A program made the position numbers and the translations under genes. DNA of 64,000 nucleotides, taken from Laccaria trichodermophora (taxonomy: Eukaryota; Basidiomycota; Agaricomycetes; Agaricales; Hydnangiaceae). The notes under the pieces are model-generated. The model was not told the DNA's origin, searched no databases, and saw only the letters and a program-made list of their open reading frames with translations. Positions 1-12,318 of this stretch are shown one piece after another; the first letter of the stretch is position 1, and the number at the start of each line of letters is the position of its first letter. The stretch is from positions 620,001-684,000 of the forward strand of contig JACTVC010000019.1 of the NCBI GenBank assembly GCA_018417955.1. The letters are read 5' to 3'.

Positions 1-648
1 AATCGAGCGATGACCAGTCCATGAGTCACACCACAAGGATCGTCCTTTCCATCAACACGAGTTGGGTTGTAGAACAGGATTTAGAAAATCTCCAATAGAG
101 TCAAAGCCCAAGATGCCTAAAAACTCTTCCATTCGTTTAAACTTTCCCTCTAGCTTTGCCTTTTCATTCTGTCAAGGCTGAATCAACCTTGGTTGACTCA
201 ATGAGCCAAGTGCGTTGAACGAAGAACTGGAGACAGCCAAGGAGTTAGTGGATGATGATGCTAAAAGACAATCAGCAGACGATGCAACAAGTGATTTCAC
301 TGTAGGACTTGTGGAACTATGTAGATTGTGATAGAAATGGTGAAATGTAATTGGGCAGTGTTGCTGGTAGTTGAATTGCAGAGTTTTTCCTGTAATACTG
401 GACGGTTCGAGCATTGTTATCCATAGTAAGTATTAATTGGAAGATACTACAGTTGAATTCAAGGGGATAGGACAAGTCATGTGCCAAAAAATGTGTCGAG
501 AGTCCAGGGCAACTAGGCGATATTGACGCGATGTGGTTTCAAACTCCGAAGATTACATAAACATTTTGCAACATGGTTTTGGGGGCACAGTGAACACAGG
601 ACTAACGGTTCACAGCCCTACGCATAAGACAATCTGCCCCGTTGCATG
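1..648. other. Intergenic, possible gene remnant
   Basis: No convincing gene. Read on the minus strand, about 60-180 gives a short open stretch (EEFLGILGFDSIGD-like) that ends in a stop and has no recognisable partner exon, so it may be the broken end of a gene lying left of the window. The rest shows no coding signal or repeat. It ends at the target-site copy of the MITE that follows. Confidence 0.4.
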
Positions 649-1200
649 CAAGGGGGTGTCAGGATTAGAATGCTGGACTGGAGGCTGGTAGGTAGGTCCA
701 GCCGTCAGGCCTGAAAAAAAAAAAGGATTTCACCCAAACTTCACCTAAAAAGGAGGTTGGGGAGGTTCCGAGGAGGACCTGTGACCTTGTAGGAGTATAT
801 CAACACTCAAAACAACTTGTTATTCATTATTTTACAAAAAATCCATGATGGAGGTGGCTGTGCGATGACTCAAAATTGGCTTTGAAAGGTGAGGTAACAA
901 AAGCCTGCCATTTTACACCTATATAGCACTTAACTAAATCTATAGAGGATTGAAATATATTCACAAGGATTCACAAGATGCCCTGATTTTGGAACAACAG
1001 TCAACTGTGGTACAGGGGGAATGCAAAACCCAAGTAAACGGCACCGGGGAGGGAAATTATGTCGAAAATATCCACCGTGATGATGTCACTATTACCATAT
1101 ATAGACCGGTGCCTGATTACGTAGTAGGTAGGTCGACCTCTCGCTACTGAAAAAAAAAATTCGACCCTAGGTCTCTTTTTTTAATCCTGACACCCCCTTG
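649..1200. mobile_element. hAT-like MITE, 552 bp
   Basis: The left end caagggggtgtcaggatta is matched in inverse at 1182-1200 (19 bp, perfect). The element is flanked by the 8-bp direct repeat gttgcatg (641-648 and 1201-1208). The 8-bp duplication fits the hAT superfamily. It has no transposase; internal ORFs are short and unlike any protein I know. The terminal and subterminal sequence (a tccagccg..aggcct block followed by an A-run) resembles the ends of the 2.7-kb element at 22562-25309, so the two are relatives. It lies about 230 bp upstream of the next gene and could affect its promoter. Confidence 0.85.
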
Positions 1201-1433
1201 GTTGCATGGCGGTCAAAGGAGGTGCGTGGGAGGTGGATGGAAATGTTTGTATTGCCTAGGTCCTTAAGCACTCGACCGTCCCACCACCACTCGAAGCCAC
1301 TGTGTTTTTGTGGGTCGCAAAGGAGGACAAGGCGTCGAAGCGGTGTGAATCTTTGCTTTAAAGTTTATTTGTACTTGCTTGGTAATTACGACCTTGGCAG
1401 ACCTTGACAAGCAAGGTGACCTCTACACCTTGT

Positions 1434-4074
1434 ATGGCCCCAACATCACGCACAACGGCCAATCACCCTTCGACGTCGCGGACATCCTCAGGCATTCTAT
1501 CCGGCGTTTTTAGCTTTGTTTCTCGCGAGTTCGAATCCTTCGTGGCAAACGCGACTGGATCCGCTCAAACCGATGTCAGCTGATCCTCTTGTCCCGTCTT
1601 GTTTTGAAATTGACGCGTCGAAACCTAGGAACTAGACACATTCGCAGAATTTAGTGATGAAGAACAAGACATAGAAAAAACTCACGAGAATTTGGAAGTT
1701 GGTGACGAAGAGGTTTCGCCTTCTACTCCTAGTGGTGGAGCTCGAACGGCCAATGAAGACACGTCAACTCCTGGCCCTTTACCACCCCGATCAACTTTCC
1801 CTGGAGTCTTGAAGCGACGCCAATCATGTACTATGCCGGGATCCCTGTTTGCTCGTTCTCCTTCCATGGACCCAGAACCAAATCAAATCGACCTCCGTGT
1901 TCGTTTTCTTGTCGATTTTGAAGCATCCCCTTCCTCGGGCCCAACGCAGGATCACGATCCTGGAGAAGATGACATGCCTGGTCCCTCAAGCCGGTTGCAC
2001 TCAGAGTATCGACTAGATGCAGATAGAATGGGGAAGTTACACAGGAAATCTTCTGTTAAAGCTGTTGTTGACAAGTTCAGGCTTGGCGAAAAAGATGCTG
2101 ACCCGTCCATTCTCTTGCCCAGTCCTACCAACTCTCCAGGAAAGAGCAAGATCTTTCCTTCTGGCCAGCTCCATAGCGAGCAAACAGGCGAAGACAATAG
2201 CCGTTGGAAGGGAAAACAGCGTGCCGTATCTCCTGTGCAAGAACACGGAGAGAATCCGAGGGATCCTCTCCTGAGAGGGAAAGAGAAGGAGTTGAACTTT
2301 GTCCGAGAAGAGCAGAGGAAGCATGAACGAAGGTCGGAACGTGGGCAGGACGATTTACATGACAAGGAAAAGATTAGGATGCTAGAAGAAGAAATTCAGC
2401 GATTGAAGACGGAGGTTAGGTTTTATTCTGGGTCTCTCATTTCCTCACTGAATTTCTTGTAGCTTTCCCGCAGGTCTGCGTCCACTTCAGACTTCATCCC
2501 TCCACCCCCTCCACCCCCTCCACCTCCTCCACCTCTTTCGAGTAAAGCAATTCTGCGCCTGCCAACGTCTTCTGGTGATCCGGACTCATTATTTGCCTCC
2601 GCTCGTGCTGCGCTTAAACATGCGCCGACCCCTTCTGAAGCACCCATCAACCCTCACCCCAGCCGACGACAGGGACAACCATGTATCGGAATCGCCCCTG
2701 ATAAGATAGCAGCTTTTTTAACTGAAATGAAGACTGTACGCCTTCGAAAGGTCTCGAGGCAGTCGGCTGATGCCGAAGAGTCATCGTCCGCTGGAAGGGT
2801 GCCTCACAAGACGAGCTTTACGACGCCGAGCCTGAGGCCAACGAATTTAGCACGAGCCTCAACATTTCCAAATAAATATTCCGACATCTTGTCGGCTTCT
2901 TTGCCAACTGGAATGGACGCCCATGTTGGTGAGAAGAGGAAGAGATTTGATTCCATCGTTTCTCAAGACGACTCTCGTATGTTCTTATTTTTTTTCACCT
3001 GCTTTTGTTGGATCGAAATATATTTTCTCCTTTTCAGGCCCTACTGCTAAGCGACGCTCCCTACCATCCTCATCTGATTCAAGTTTTGCGTCCGCCTCGA
3101 CTCTGAGTTCTTTCCGCCTTTCGAGTTCAACTTCCTTGTCCATTTCGCAGCCACCATCATCAAGAGCTGCTGCTACCTCGCGTAATTGGCGACCTCCATC
3201 AATTGTAGACGCACCCACCCCGTCGCTTTGCTCTGATAACGACAACGAACGAGAGGGTGACATGAGCCCTGAAGACCCGCTGCCCTCAACGCCTCCTATA
3301 CCTCCTTCCCGTGGAATCTTTAGATTCAAGGGTACTGGGGTCCCAGTGGAAGACGAAGCGGAGAGAGAGGTCATCGATGTGGACATGCTGGAGGTACATT
3401 CACCTCCTACAAAGCCGACAAGTCTTCTCGAGGATGGCACAGCTGTCTTGTCTCAACGGCATTCTACTAGCTTCTTCGACCGCCGGCCCCCCTCCTCACC
3501 CATGCCCGCCAAATCGCCGATTAAACCACGCCCTCCCGCCCGTGTACCTCGAACTATGCCACCACCGCGACCTTCAGATGACTCGGAGGATGAAGATCCT
3601 CTATCGATGTCCATTGCCTCACAAGCAGGAGGCTCTCAACCCTCAGATAAAGCCTTTCAATCTTCTCAAAAACAGAACTCTCGACAATCGCAAGAAGAGG
3701 CACGTCGTAGCTCTAAACAACACTCAGTCAGATTATCACGCGGGGAGTCTTCGAGACCAAAGGTCTCCAAGGCGGAGCTCAAGACGAGGAGACGACAGAC
3801 TTTGGATGAGGAGCTACGAAATGCGTCTTCGGACCAAGAGGGCGGTACGGACATTAGCTTAGATGACGGTATTCTCATGGGTTTCGGAACTATGAGCAAG
3901 CAAAGGGGATTTCTTGCACACGGGGGTGCTGGCGGTACGCCGGTTTTCATGGGACTTGGCTACGTTGAAGGAGCGGAAGACCCAGCAGATGAGGCTGCTG
4001 TGGATGATGAAGATGACTATCCTTTGACCAGGTTCAAAACTGACTCCCGAAGAAAAGGACCGCGCCGCAGTTGA
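1434..4074 (+). CDS. Polyproline and Ser-rich protein, four exons
   Basis: Function not recognised. Exons 1434-1574, 1629-2414, 2463-2976 and 3038-4074 join in frame to about 825 residues (introns 54, 48 and 61 bp; the first donor, GTCAGC, is weak). The start is ATG 1434 (MAPTSRTTANHPSTS). Much of the chain is low-complexity Ser/Pro/Arg, so probably disordered. Landmarks: a charged coiled-coil stretch at the end of exon 2 (EEQRKHERR to EEEIQRLKTE), then a run of 12 prolines at about 2508-2543 that resembles a profilin- or SH3-binding segment. A conserved-looking IAPDKIAAFLTEMKTVRLRK follows at about 2694-2753, and a Gly-rich plus acidic tail with basic end RRKGPRR closes it. It might be a cytoskeletal or cell-cycle scaffold, but this is inference from composition only. 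Confidence 0.7.
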
Positions 4075-4381
4075 CCCCTCTATCTTTTCCTATCTGTCTT
4101 GCCTTTCCTACTGTCCGGTGTTGTACTATCTGCTCCTCGCTTTGTCTTTTTTTATCATTTTATTATTGACATATTTACAGTGTCCATCTTTGACGGTCGA
4201 TCTTGTTGTCTTTGCTACACGTTTCTTTGTCCATCCAATTTTGATTTACATATCCTCACCCGTTTCTCCACGTCACTTCAGAGAGCAAACAACAGTGTAC
4301 ATATAGATGTACTTTAAATAGGATGAAAGTGGAAAGAACGTCCTTCGACAATACTATAAGCTAATCATACACTCGACTCCG

Positions 4382-6097
4382 CTACCGATACCCTTGATAG
4401 CTTTCATAACTAGGTGGTGATGTTGGAGAAGCAGGACCTTGCTGTCCAGCAATAGTCGCTCTGACAGCGGCATACGGATCAGCATACTGCATCGTCCGGC
4501 TGACTCTGGGGCCGAGATCAGGCTCAGGGAGTATTGGGGGGCCTGCCGTTCTCGCAGGCGAAGGGGCGTAGCCGCTCGCCGAGTAGCCACTTGGAGCAGT
4601 TGAATAACCAGGTGATGAGGTTCCAAAACCACTGGGCGCGGGATCAGAGAAGGCGCCGTATGCATCCATGCTTGGACGGCCTGCAAGAGGTTGGGCAATA
4701 GATGCGGGAGTATACGCGGTGGGTGCTGATGTTCCCCCTGAGGCAGAGACGGCATATCGGCTCCCGTCTGCAAATGGGGAATTGGTAGCGTTGGAATTAT
4801 CGTATCTGGAAGATGAGGACGTTTGGCGGGCAGGTGGGATATGTGTGTAAGATGCATCTTCTTCGGCTTCTTCCTCATCATTGTTTCCATGAGGTATTGA
4901 GAAAGGTGGGTCGTGATGAGCGTGTAGTTTACCAGACCGCCAGTCAAGGACAAGAAGAACAACGGATGCACCCCAGAAGACTAGCAAAAATTGATAAGTA
5001 GGGATCATGACTAGAGGGAAAAGCGCTCACTAAAGGTTAGCCAAAAAAAGATGGCTCCGGCTTTCTTTGTATTACACCATCCTGGAAGGGCATTGACGAA
5101 AGCCTTCCCGTTGCTTTCGGCATGAGGGTCGTTCGCCGCATTTTTGCACCCTGCCTGTGTCCACGCTGAGATAGTTACAATAAATCTAGAAGGATTTGTA
5201 AGACGATGAGGTGAGGAAAGTGCAGGATGATAACGGACGCTATTAGAAGACTGAGGGTAGCGCCCATGCCAGTGAGGATAAAGCCAATGCGGACTTCCTT
5301 GAGCGCACGTGCAAGACGAACAAATTTGTCGTATTTTTCGTATACCACCGGGATCATGAGCATGAAAGCAGATAAGAACATGCCTACGACAGCGGAGAAA
5401 ATGGCAAAGCCTGTGAGACCAGCTGTGTTCGGTCAGTTGCGCGTCAACCACGAAAAAACAAATGGAAAACACACAAGGTCCCACTTTCCACTTCGCTTGA
5501 AAGCTAGCTACGCTCGCGAAGCATGCCATTGCAAGAAAGTTGAAGAAGATTTGAGATACATGGAAGACAATTGTTGGTTTCGATACGATCATCTGGGAGT
5601 TGCATTGTGTGAGCGCGTTAGACGACACACGGAGTGTAAATCAAATGAACCCATAGCCAGAGAATCCAAAGAACGGGAATGAAAATGAGAAAGACGAGCT
5701 GCCCTTCACTCTCGGCCATCAAGCAACAACTTCAACCATGTCGTGATTACGTAAACCCACCCGTTGAGCACCTGAATTGTATAGAATGACAGCGAACGGT
5801 TGCAGTAACCAGCAAAAAAAATCCCAACAAATAGTTGTTGAGTGCCCAATTGTAAGCGAGTGGTACGCAAGTGCGAGTGAGACGTGCGGTTGTGCGGTTG
5901 TGTGGTTGTGCGGCGCAGTCGGGTGGTGATTGCAATACGGGTTCAGAGAAAAATGTAGAGATCGCGCTCACGTCGTCATCAAACGGAACCATCCCATGCC
6001 CACTACCAATTCCTCCCGACATTGAAGTTGTAGGCTTGGGAGCCTTTGGAGGGACGAGTCTTGTTACCAAATCAGATATTGTGTCAAGCAGAGCCAT
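4382..6097 (-). CDS. Multi-pass membrane protein, MARVEL-like
   Basis: At least six exons on the minus strand. The start is ATG at 6097 (MALLDTISDLVTRL); exon 1 is 5972-6097 and the last exon ends in TAG at 4382. Good joins are DDD|SEGQLVFL, LWLW|MIVSKPT, KWKVGP|AGLTGFAIF and FFWLTF|IFWGAS. Hydrophobic segments: LVFLIFIPVLWILWLW; IVFHVSQIFFNFLAMACFA; GLTGFAIFSAVVGMFLSAFM; RIGFILTGMGATLSLLIAS; and FFWLTFIFWGASVVLLVLDW. A charged loop containing VYEKYDKFVRLARALKEVR lies between them. The C-terminal ~190 residues are a Ser/Pro/Tyr-rich cytoplasmic tail. The arrangement resembles MARVEL-type fungal membrane proteins of the eisosome or plasma membrane; this assignment is by topology only. Intron 1 (about 261 bp) is long for this genome. 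Confidence 0.75.
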
Positions 6098-6391
6098 GTT
6101 GGTTAAGATTGGCTAAGCGGGGGCGAATGGTTGGTATTTGTAGGATACGAGTTGGACGTTGAAGGAAAGCGAGAACGGAGGTTGTTGACGGCGGGCAGTG
6201 ACAGGGAATGAGGAAGAGCTGTGTCAAGATGTAGTTGTACTTGGCCAAGGAACATATGGACATCCACGTGCTTTGTAAAATTCACTTTCAGCGTTCGCAC
6301 TTTTGTCCATCATATGTATAAAGATAATGTATTATCGAAATTCATATACCAAAGACCTGTCAATACCTTTTTGCACACTTGTATTCCCAAT

Positions 6392-7677
6392 CTACCGCGC
6401 ACCGTATGTATCGTTGTTAGCACCACCATACGCTACATTTGGCCCCGGTGAAGTCCGACCACCACCGTACGCGGCTTGGGGTCCAGGAGATGACCGCCCG
6501 TTGCCATACGCAGCTTGTGGGCCAGGTGATGACCGCCCACCGCCATACGCAGCTTGTGGACCAGGTGACGTTCTACCTCCACCATACGCAGCTTGTGGGC
6601 CGGGAGATGATCTTCCTCCATATGCAACTTGTGCTCCAGGACTTTGCCTGCCTGAATTGTAAACCGGATCAACGCCATACGCCGCCTGGGGCCCGGGGCT
6701 CCTTCGCCCAACCTCGTAGGCCGCTGGTTCTACACCGTATGCCGGTTGATTCATTTGAGTCATTGGAATAGCTTCTCCTCCCCACTCGCCTCCTGGAACC
6801 CCTGTCTCTAAAGTGCCCGGCACAGGCCCGCGATATGGGTCATAATACCCTGTTGCACCTGTGGGGTCGTCTCGATAAGGTTGGTTTGGATTCAAATGGG
6901 GTAGAGGAGGGACGGCGTAGGGGTCTGGCCCATTGGCACCAAAATCGGGGGTCGAGTAAGTGGATGACGGAACGCGAGAAAGAGACGGTTCTGAGCCAGT
7001 GTCGAAACCTGCTCGACCAGTGTTATGAACAGGCAATGGGTGCGAGTCAACTGCTCCTCCATGCGTATTCAAATCAGGCCATTTGATGGCTTCGTCTAAC
7101 AAAATGTAAGACTTTCTTTTTTACTGGCCCATTGGCTATAATACATACTGTCATCGAAATCAGCGAACCGTTTTCTTGTGAATTTCCAAACAAAGAAGGC
7201 GATGATGCCAATTACGGCAACACCGCCGGCCACCGACATGCCGACAATAGAACCTGTCCCGAGGCCGCCACTATCAGAACTACCCCCACTCGTCTGGGTA
7301 GGAGAGGCAGAGGTAGATGATGAGGTCGTCGTCACGGTCACTGTGACCTCAGACCCATTGATATCTTTCGTTGTAAATTGAGAGGGAGAGGAAGGAGGAG
7401 GTTGAGTAATGGATGCAGGGGAGGAAGCCTGGGAGGTTGACGTAGTAGATGTAGAAGAGGTAGTCGACGTAGTGGTAGACGAGTGTGTCGCAGAAACCGT
7501 TGAGGTGCTTTCAGAGGTAGACGACATCGTGGATGAAGTAGACGTAGTAGTGGACGATGTCCCCGTAATCCCCGGCTGAGAGATTGCCTGACGATGGTAA
7601 ACATTGTTCGCAGACGCGTGCTGCGCTGAAGCCAGGGCAAGAAGGCAGAAGACTTGAAGCGAGGTAGATGGCCTCAT
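6392..7677 (-). CDS. Mid2/SKG6-like single-pass cell-surface sensor
   Basis: Two exons (7149-7677 and 6392-7095; 53-bp intron) join as FADFDD|NEAIKWPDL. Residues 1-23 are a signal peptide (MRPSTSLQVFCLLALASAQ). A Ser/Thr-rich, probably O-glycosylated ectodomain of about 110 residues follows, then a GGSSDSGGLGTGSIVG stretch leading into one membrane helix (GMSVAGGVAVIGIIAFFVW) and a basic stop (KFTRKR). This is the layout of Mid2/SKG6/WSC-type wall-stress sensors, and the juxtamembrane FADFDD..IKWPDL is a motif I associate with basidiomycete members. The cytoplasmic tail ends in about seven copies of a SPGPQAAYGGGR(S/T) repeat (6400-6700), which may vary in copy number. It probably senses cell-wall stress; partners unknown. 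Confidence 0.85.
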
Positions 7678-8550
7678 GCAGGGCGTCTAGAACTGTGAAT
7701 ACGAATGGTATCTAAGGGTATTCAGATGGGATTTGTTGTCGTGGTCGTCGCCTACGGAGGATGGACGTGAGGGAAGAAAAGACGACCAGCCAGTGGGACG
7801 GTAACAGTTGGGTAACAGTTTTGTATGTGGCTGTGTGCCGTGTGCCAAGTGAATCAACCCCGAAGAAAGTCCTCTCAATTTCTCTCTTTTTTTTTACTCT
7901 TGGAAAGGTCAATTTTGCCCGAATGAATCCAACCTCAAAAATTATAACAACGGAGCAGTATGTTTCTGCTAGATGTTGAGTTGTCGCTGCAGCTATACTT
8001 TCGGTTGACCTAAAATCCCGTGGCCAATTGCAATTTTTTTTCATCTCTCTTAGATCCCAGCTATCGGTGCGTAGTAGAGAGCTGTTCCGGATGTAATCTA
8101 TTTGAGAGCGCCATGAACTTAACAGACGCATGTCACCGAAACAAGCAAGACCTCTAGACGCTCATTTTTGGCTGCTATGATACACAGCTTCAGCCCCTGC
8201 CTGTAAAACACGATGAATTGGCCCAGTTTGTGGGAACGGAAAAGGGGAAAGGTGGAGACCTGGTGGGGACTACTCAAGGACTACTTCCACTTACTGGCAG
8301 TCTGGCATGAGGACTAGGTTAGGCACCGAAGGCGAAGACAAACAACTGCGCTCATTGCACTGATTCCTGAAACGCGATAAAATTATTATCGCTCCTTCCC
8401 ATTTTCTCAGTAGTTGGCCAGCAGACAGCAGGCTTTCGCCACTGCTCACCCTCCGAAAACAACAACCTGCAATGCATAGCCCAACCTACTTCAAAACCCC
8501 TCCGAATTTTCTTATGTTGGCCCAGGCCCCTCCTCTCCGTCTCGGTCCCA
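7678..8550. other. Divergent intergenic region
   Basis: Spacer between the start of the surface-sensor gene (minus) and the first zinc-finger gene (plus). It should hold both promoters. I see T-rich and pyrimidine runs (7881-7900, 8033-8042) but no clear TATA box, repeat or RNA gene. Confidence 0.5.
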
Positions 8551-9740
8551 ATGGAAGATTGCTCCTGGACAAGGTCGTACGACTCGTATCAATTGCAGCC
8601 CCAGCGCGATCTTTCCACGTTAGTAGAAACAATTATCTCGTCTCTTTTCCTTGTTAACAATCATCGTAGGTTACCTCACTCGTCATGGCCTTCCGCGAGA
8701 AGTACGTCGCGCTCCTCTATAGTTGTTCGCATTTCAAATGTTCTGCCAGCCGACCCCTACTTCTTTGGCGATTATGGCATGGATCCCACTGCGACTGTCG
8801 AACCCGGTCACATGCAGAATGACAACTCCCATTATCTTGTAACTGGTGCAACCGAGCATCCCAGATATTTGGCCAACGTCACCAGCCCACCTATGCCCTC
8901 ACTGCCTGATGGGGATTACAGCCGTCGTGGGCGACAGGAATCGGCTATTGTTTCTGCTCACACCTCCAGAGCGCGCTCCGTTCAGCCACCCAGAACGTTC
9001 AAGCGACCTTCAGCCAGACCAAGATCGACAACCACAGTCATTAGCGCCCCGGGCAGTTCCAACGTCTTGCCTATGCAACCCGTCCCGTTCTGGGATTCTC
9101 AATTCCTTCCGCAATCCTCGTCCTCAATGGACAACTATTATTCTCAACCCTCCCTCAAATTTTCAACCCCAATCTTATCTAATGGCGATGGACACATTAA
9201 TCATATGATACCACAGCAGGATTTCTGTTTTACGCAGGACATTGGTGTCGCTTTACAGCCTTTGCCCACCATGCCCGATCATTATTCTCAACCTTCTCCT
9301 GCTCGTGCAATTCCAACATCACCCATTCGCGCTAGTCGTATGACACCATGGCCAGAGGGCGCTGATTTTCCGCAGACCAGTGGAGCTGATTCTGCTGTCA
9401 TACATATGGCCCATGCGGACTTTCCTCCCGGACAGCGCCCAAAGATAGCCACTGACGCAGTCAAAAAAGCATCTGAGCGACGTAGAATACACGCAGCCAA
9501 GTTCAAGTGCGAGTGGCCAGGATGTGTTAGCGATTTCACCACGAAGCACAACCTCCACAGTGGGTGAACCCCCTGCCAATGCTGTGCCTTTTTTTTTACT
9601 GATCCCCCATTTTCCTAGATCATCTCAATTCGCACCTTGGCATCCGAAATTATCAGTGCGATGTTTGCAAGCGCACTTTCGGCGTCGCGCACGTCCTCAC
9701 CCGGCATCGCAAAAAGTGTCGTGCCACTGACAGCAACTAA
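8551..9740 (+). CDS. C2H2 zinc-finger protein (paralogue A)
   Basis: A probable transcription factor. The long middle exon (about 8751-9559) encodes a Ser/Pro-rich, presumably disordered N-terminal region; the fingers are at the C terminus. The last intron (9560-9618, 59 bp) splits the first finger, giving HNLHN|HLNSH after joining. Finger 1 is C-x4-C-x12-H-x3-H (CEWPGC...). Finger 2 is C-x2-C-x12-H-x3-C, so its last ligand is Cys (RKKC). Stop TAA is at 9738. The start is less certain: ATG 8551 followed by two small introns (about 8621-8668 and 8702-8750) gives an open path, but ATG 8779 is possible. It is paralogous to the next gene, with the same finger order, same C2HC second finger and same intron position. 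Confidence 0.8.
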
Positions 9741-10437
9741 TTTCCGTGGAGATATACATACCTATTTGTGCCATGGCTTCGTTCTCTTATTTTCGTCTTG
9801 ATATATTCTCGTCTTGATTGATCTTTTCTTATTCTCATCTTTGATAGATATTTTCTTATGCACGTAGCTTTATGTTGTAAAAGTATTCTCGTTTGTATTC
9901 ATAATTCTTGTTTGTAGTACTTAGAGTTGGCCTAGAATTGTTAATGTTGTATCTACCTAAAATTCTGTACTTATCTGATATACTCGACCTTTCATTTGCC
10001 TCAAAAACTATTACAAGGGCGCTTAACGCCGACCTTTCCGCAGCTGCGGACGGCGCAGAATCACCGGCTGTGCTGCACGAGGCTAAGGCAAGACTGGCAA
10101 GTGCTAAATTCGCGTGTGGCACAGCCACATCTGCATGATGCAAAAACAGTGCCTCTATACGTCCTCGCTCAGCCTGCCCCCCACCAAATCGTTTACTCGC
10201 GACTGATGGTACTCGCTGTAAAAACGTTCTTTCGTTTTCTAAGGGTCCTTATGCGGTGGCAACACTTCGATCTGTCCAACTGTCAGTAGGAGAACCACTC
10301 TGCAAGCGCGCGCTTAACGTTGAGCGTCAAGCATAGCTTTCTAACAGCACCTCTACTAGGAAATGCTTCCCACCTCATGGTTCCGTTAATACTTAAACGA
10401 TACCCATTTCTATCCCCCCTTCATTCGCCACCCAACA
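9741..10437. other. Spacer between zinc-finger paralogues
   Basis: No gene found. About 9775-9860 is a low-complexity run built from cttgat/tcttatt-type words just downstream of the stop of paralogue A. The rest (to ATG 10438) carries no obvious motif. Confidence 0.5.
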
Positions 10438-11959
10438 ATGAACCAGGAAGACACCTTCGATATCACTATCGTTCCACCCGATAACTCCTTGTCGGTGCCA
10501 ATCTATTTCGCGTATATATCGCCTCCTGCTTGTCTCTACTCTTTATTGATATGATTGACAGGACTGGCCACCGGGTTCCGCCCGACGGATATTATTCTCC
10601 TGCTGGATCCTCTGCAGGTTCGTAGCAACGTCCATCGCCGCATCGCACAGACTGACCTACCATCCCATAGGATCATCCACGCCGGGGACTCCGTATAAAC
10701 CCCTGCTGGATTTGAACGCCGTCAACGTCAATCTTCAGGTCGGGGTGAACAACCCAAACTTCCTTGAACGACATCAGCACCAGGGTTTCTACTCCGAAGG
10801 TGCAAGCCCCCTCTCACACAGTGGTCTATCTCCCGTCACCCAGTATTTTGGGGGACTGTCACTTTCAGATGAAAACCCCTCATCCGTCGATCACGGAGCT
10901 CGTGCCTCCTCGGTTAGCTACGAAGACTCCTCTCAGACTTTCGGCGAGATGCCCCGCGGGCCCATAATACACCCTCCGTTCGAATCACCCTGCCCATCTC
11001 CAGGACGCCAGAGCTTGTCTCCTCTCATCATACCGCAACAATTTCAAGCTAGCCAGAATGCCTCGTTTGTTGCTAGTGACCCAGACGATGAATTTCTTCG
11101 TTCTATCTTCATATTTGGTGATGAAAGGTCCGCTTCGTCAATCAACTTGCGAACTCCTCCGTCTGCCAGTCATTCTGAGCCGTCATCTTTGTATGCCTCA
11201 TGGGGCTCTCCTTCACCGTCGTCAACCACGGATTTGCCCCATCCTTTTGTATTTGACGCCGCGGAACATGGGGTGCACAATGTACATTCCGTAGATGGGA
11301 GGTTGTCCCAGCGTCGCAATACTCACTCTGGCGGAAAGAGTGGCTTTATGGACGTGCCCGGTCCTGATCGCGGCCGCCAGGACGAACGAGCTCCTCCCAG
11401 TCCGTCCAGTTCCAGAAGATCCAGCCCCTATCCCTCACACCACACTCCTGGACTGTCTTCAAGTTCATTATCGCCTCACTCTACAATTGACTCGTCACAT
11501 TTGAGTGTGCCAGACCGGGAATTTTTTTGTGGTCTTCCTCCGCCGGGGGATGCAGTCAGGCGTCGCCACAGCTTCACACACACTGGGAGGCCGGCGGAGA
11601 CGCCATTTTTGCATTCTGACGAAACAAATCTTCCATTGTCTTCCGCGTCTGCTGAGCGACCTATCAGAAAGGTCGCATCTCAGGCAGGCATAAAAGCAAG
11701 TGAGGCAAGGAGGACGAAAGAAGCGAGGTTTGTTTGCGTTTTGTGCAACCAGACGTTTACTACCAATCACAACCTAAAGAGTAAGTCCTTCCCACTCATC
11801 TTCGTTGCTCATCCGCTCACCAGTTTTATTCCAGATCATGTAAACGTTCACCTTGGCTTAAAAGACCACTCTTGTCCACGCTGCCGCCGAGAATTTACTA
11901 CTCAGAGCGTTATGCAGAGGCATCTCAAGACCTGCAAAGCTGCCGCCGAATTCGTCTGA
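10438..11959 (+). CDS. C2H2 zinc-finger protein (paralogue B)
   Basis: Second member of the tandem pair. Likely start ATG 10438 (MNQEDTFDITIVPPDN), with two short introns before the main exon that begins near 10674. The body is Ser/Pro-rich. At the end lie two fingers: CVLC-x12-H-x3-H, then CPRC-x12-H-x3-C. An intron of 54 bp (about 11780-11834, GTAAGT..CCAG) falls inside finger 1 at HNLKN|HVNVH. Because its length is a multiple of three and it has no stop, a naive translation runs through it and would insert 18 false residues into the finger. Stop TGA at 11957. It was probably made by local duplication with paralogue A. Confidence 0.85.
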
Positions 11960-12318
11960 AGTTCGCTTCAGCACGTCACTCCAAACTTTATTCCGCTTCA
12001 TTATGAATCCGCATGCCAGAACCCATAACTTAGATCAAATTGATTTTATACGGTCATATATCCTCATCAAACATACCCAACGACATGGCTTTGTTCTCTT
12101 GTCTCCTAACATATACCCCTCCTGGCCTTGGCGCCTCTCGCTGTATTTTCCTGCTTTGCTTGTTCCTCATGTATCGATAGAGATTTTGTTCAATTTATTG
12201 AGACAATTGAAGTCCTGTGACCTGTTTGAAGTCAAATTTTGATTATGGCGTTCTCGGTCTGTGACATGCCCCCAAATAATCTTCAAACACGGACAACAGC
12301 CATTTGGACGTGATATCC
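11960..12318. other. Intergenic
   Basis: AT-rich spacer between the zinc-finger gene and the YEATS gene. No RNA gene, repeat or clear TATA box seen; presumably the 3'UTR of one and the promoter of the other. Confidence 0.4.

Noticed and set aside
7338..7640. Arg/Leu-rich 100-residue ORF
   Set aside because: It is a shadow frame of the Ser/Thr-rich ectodomain of the surface sensor.
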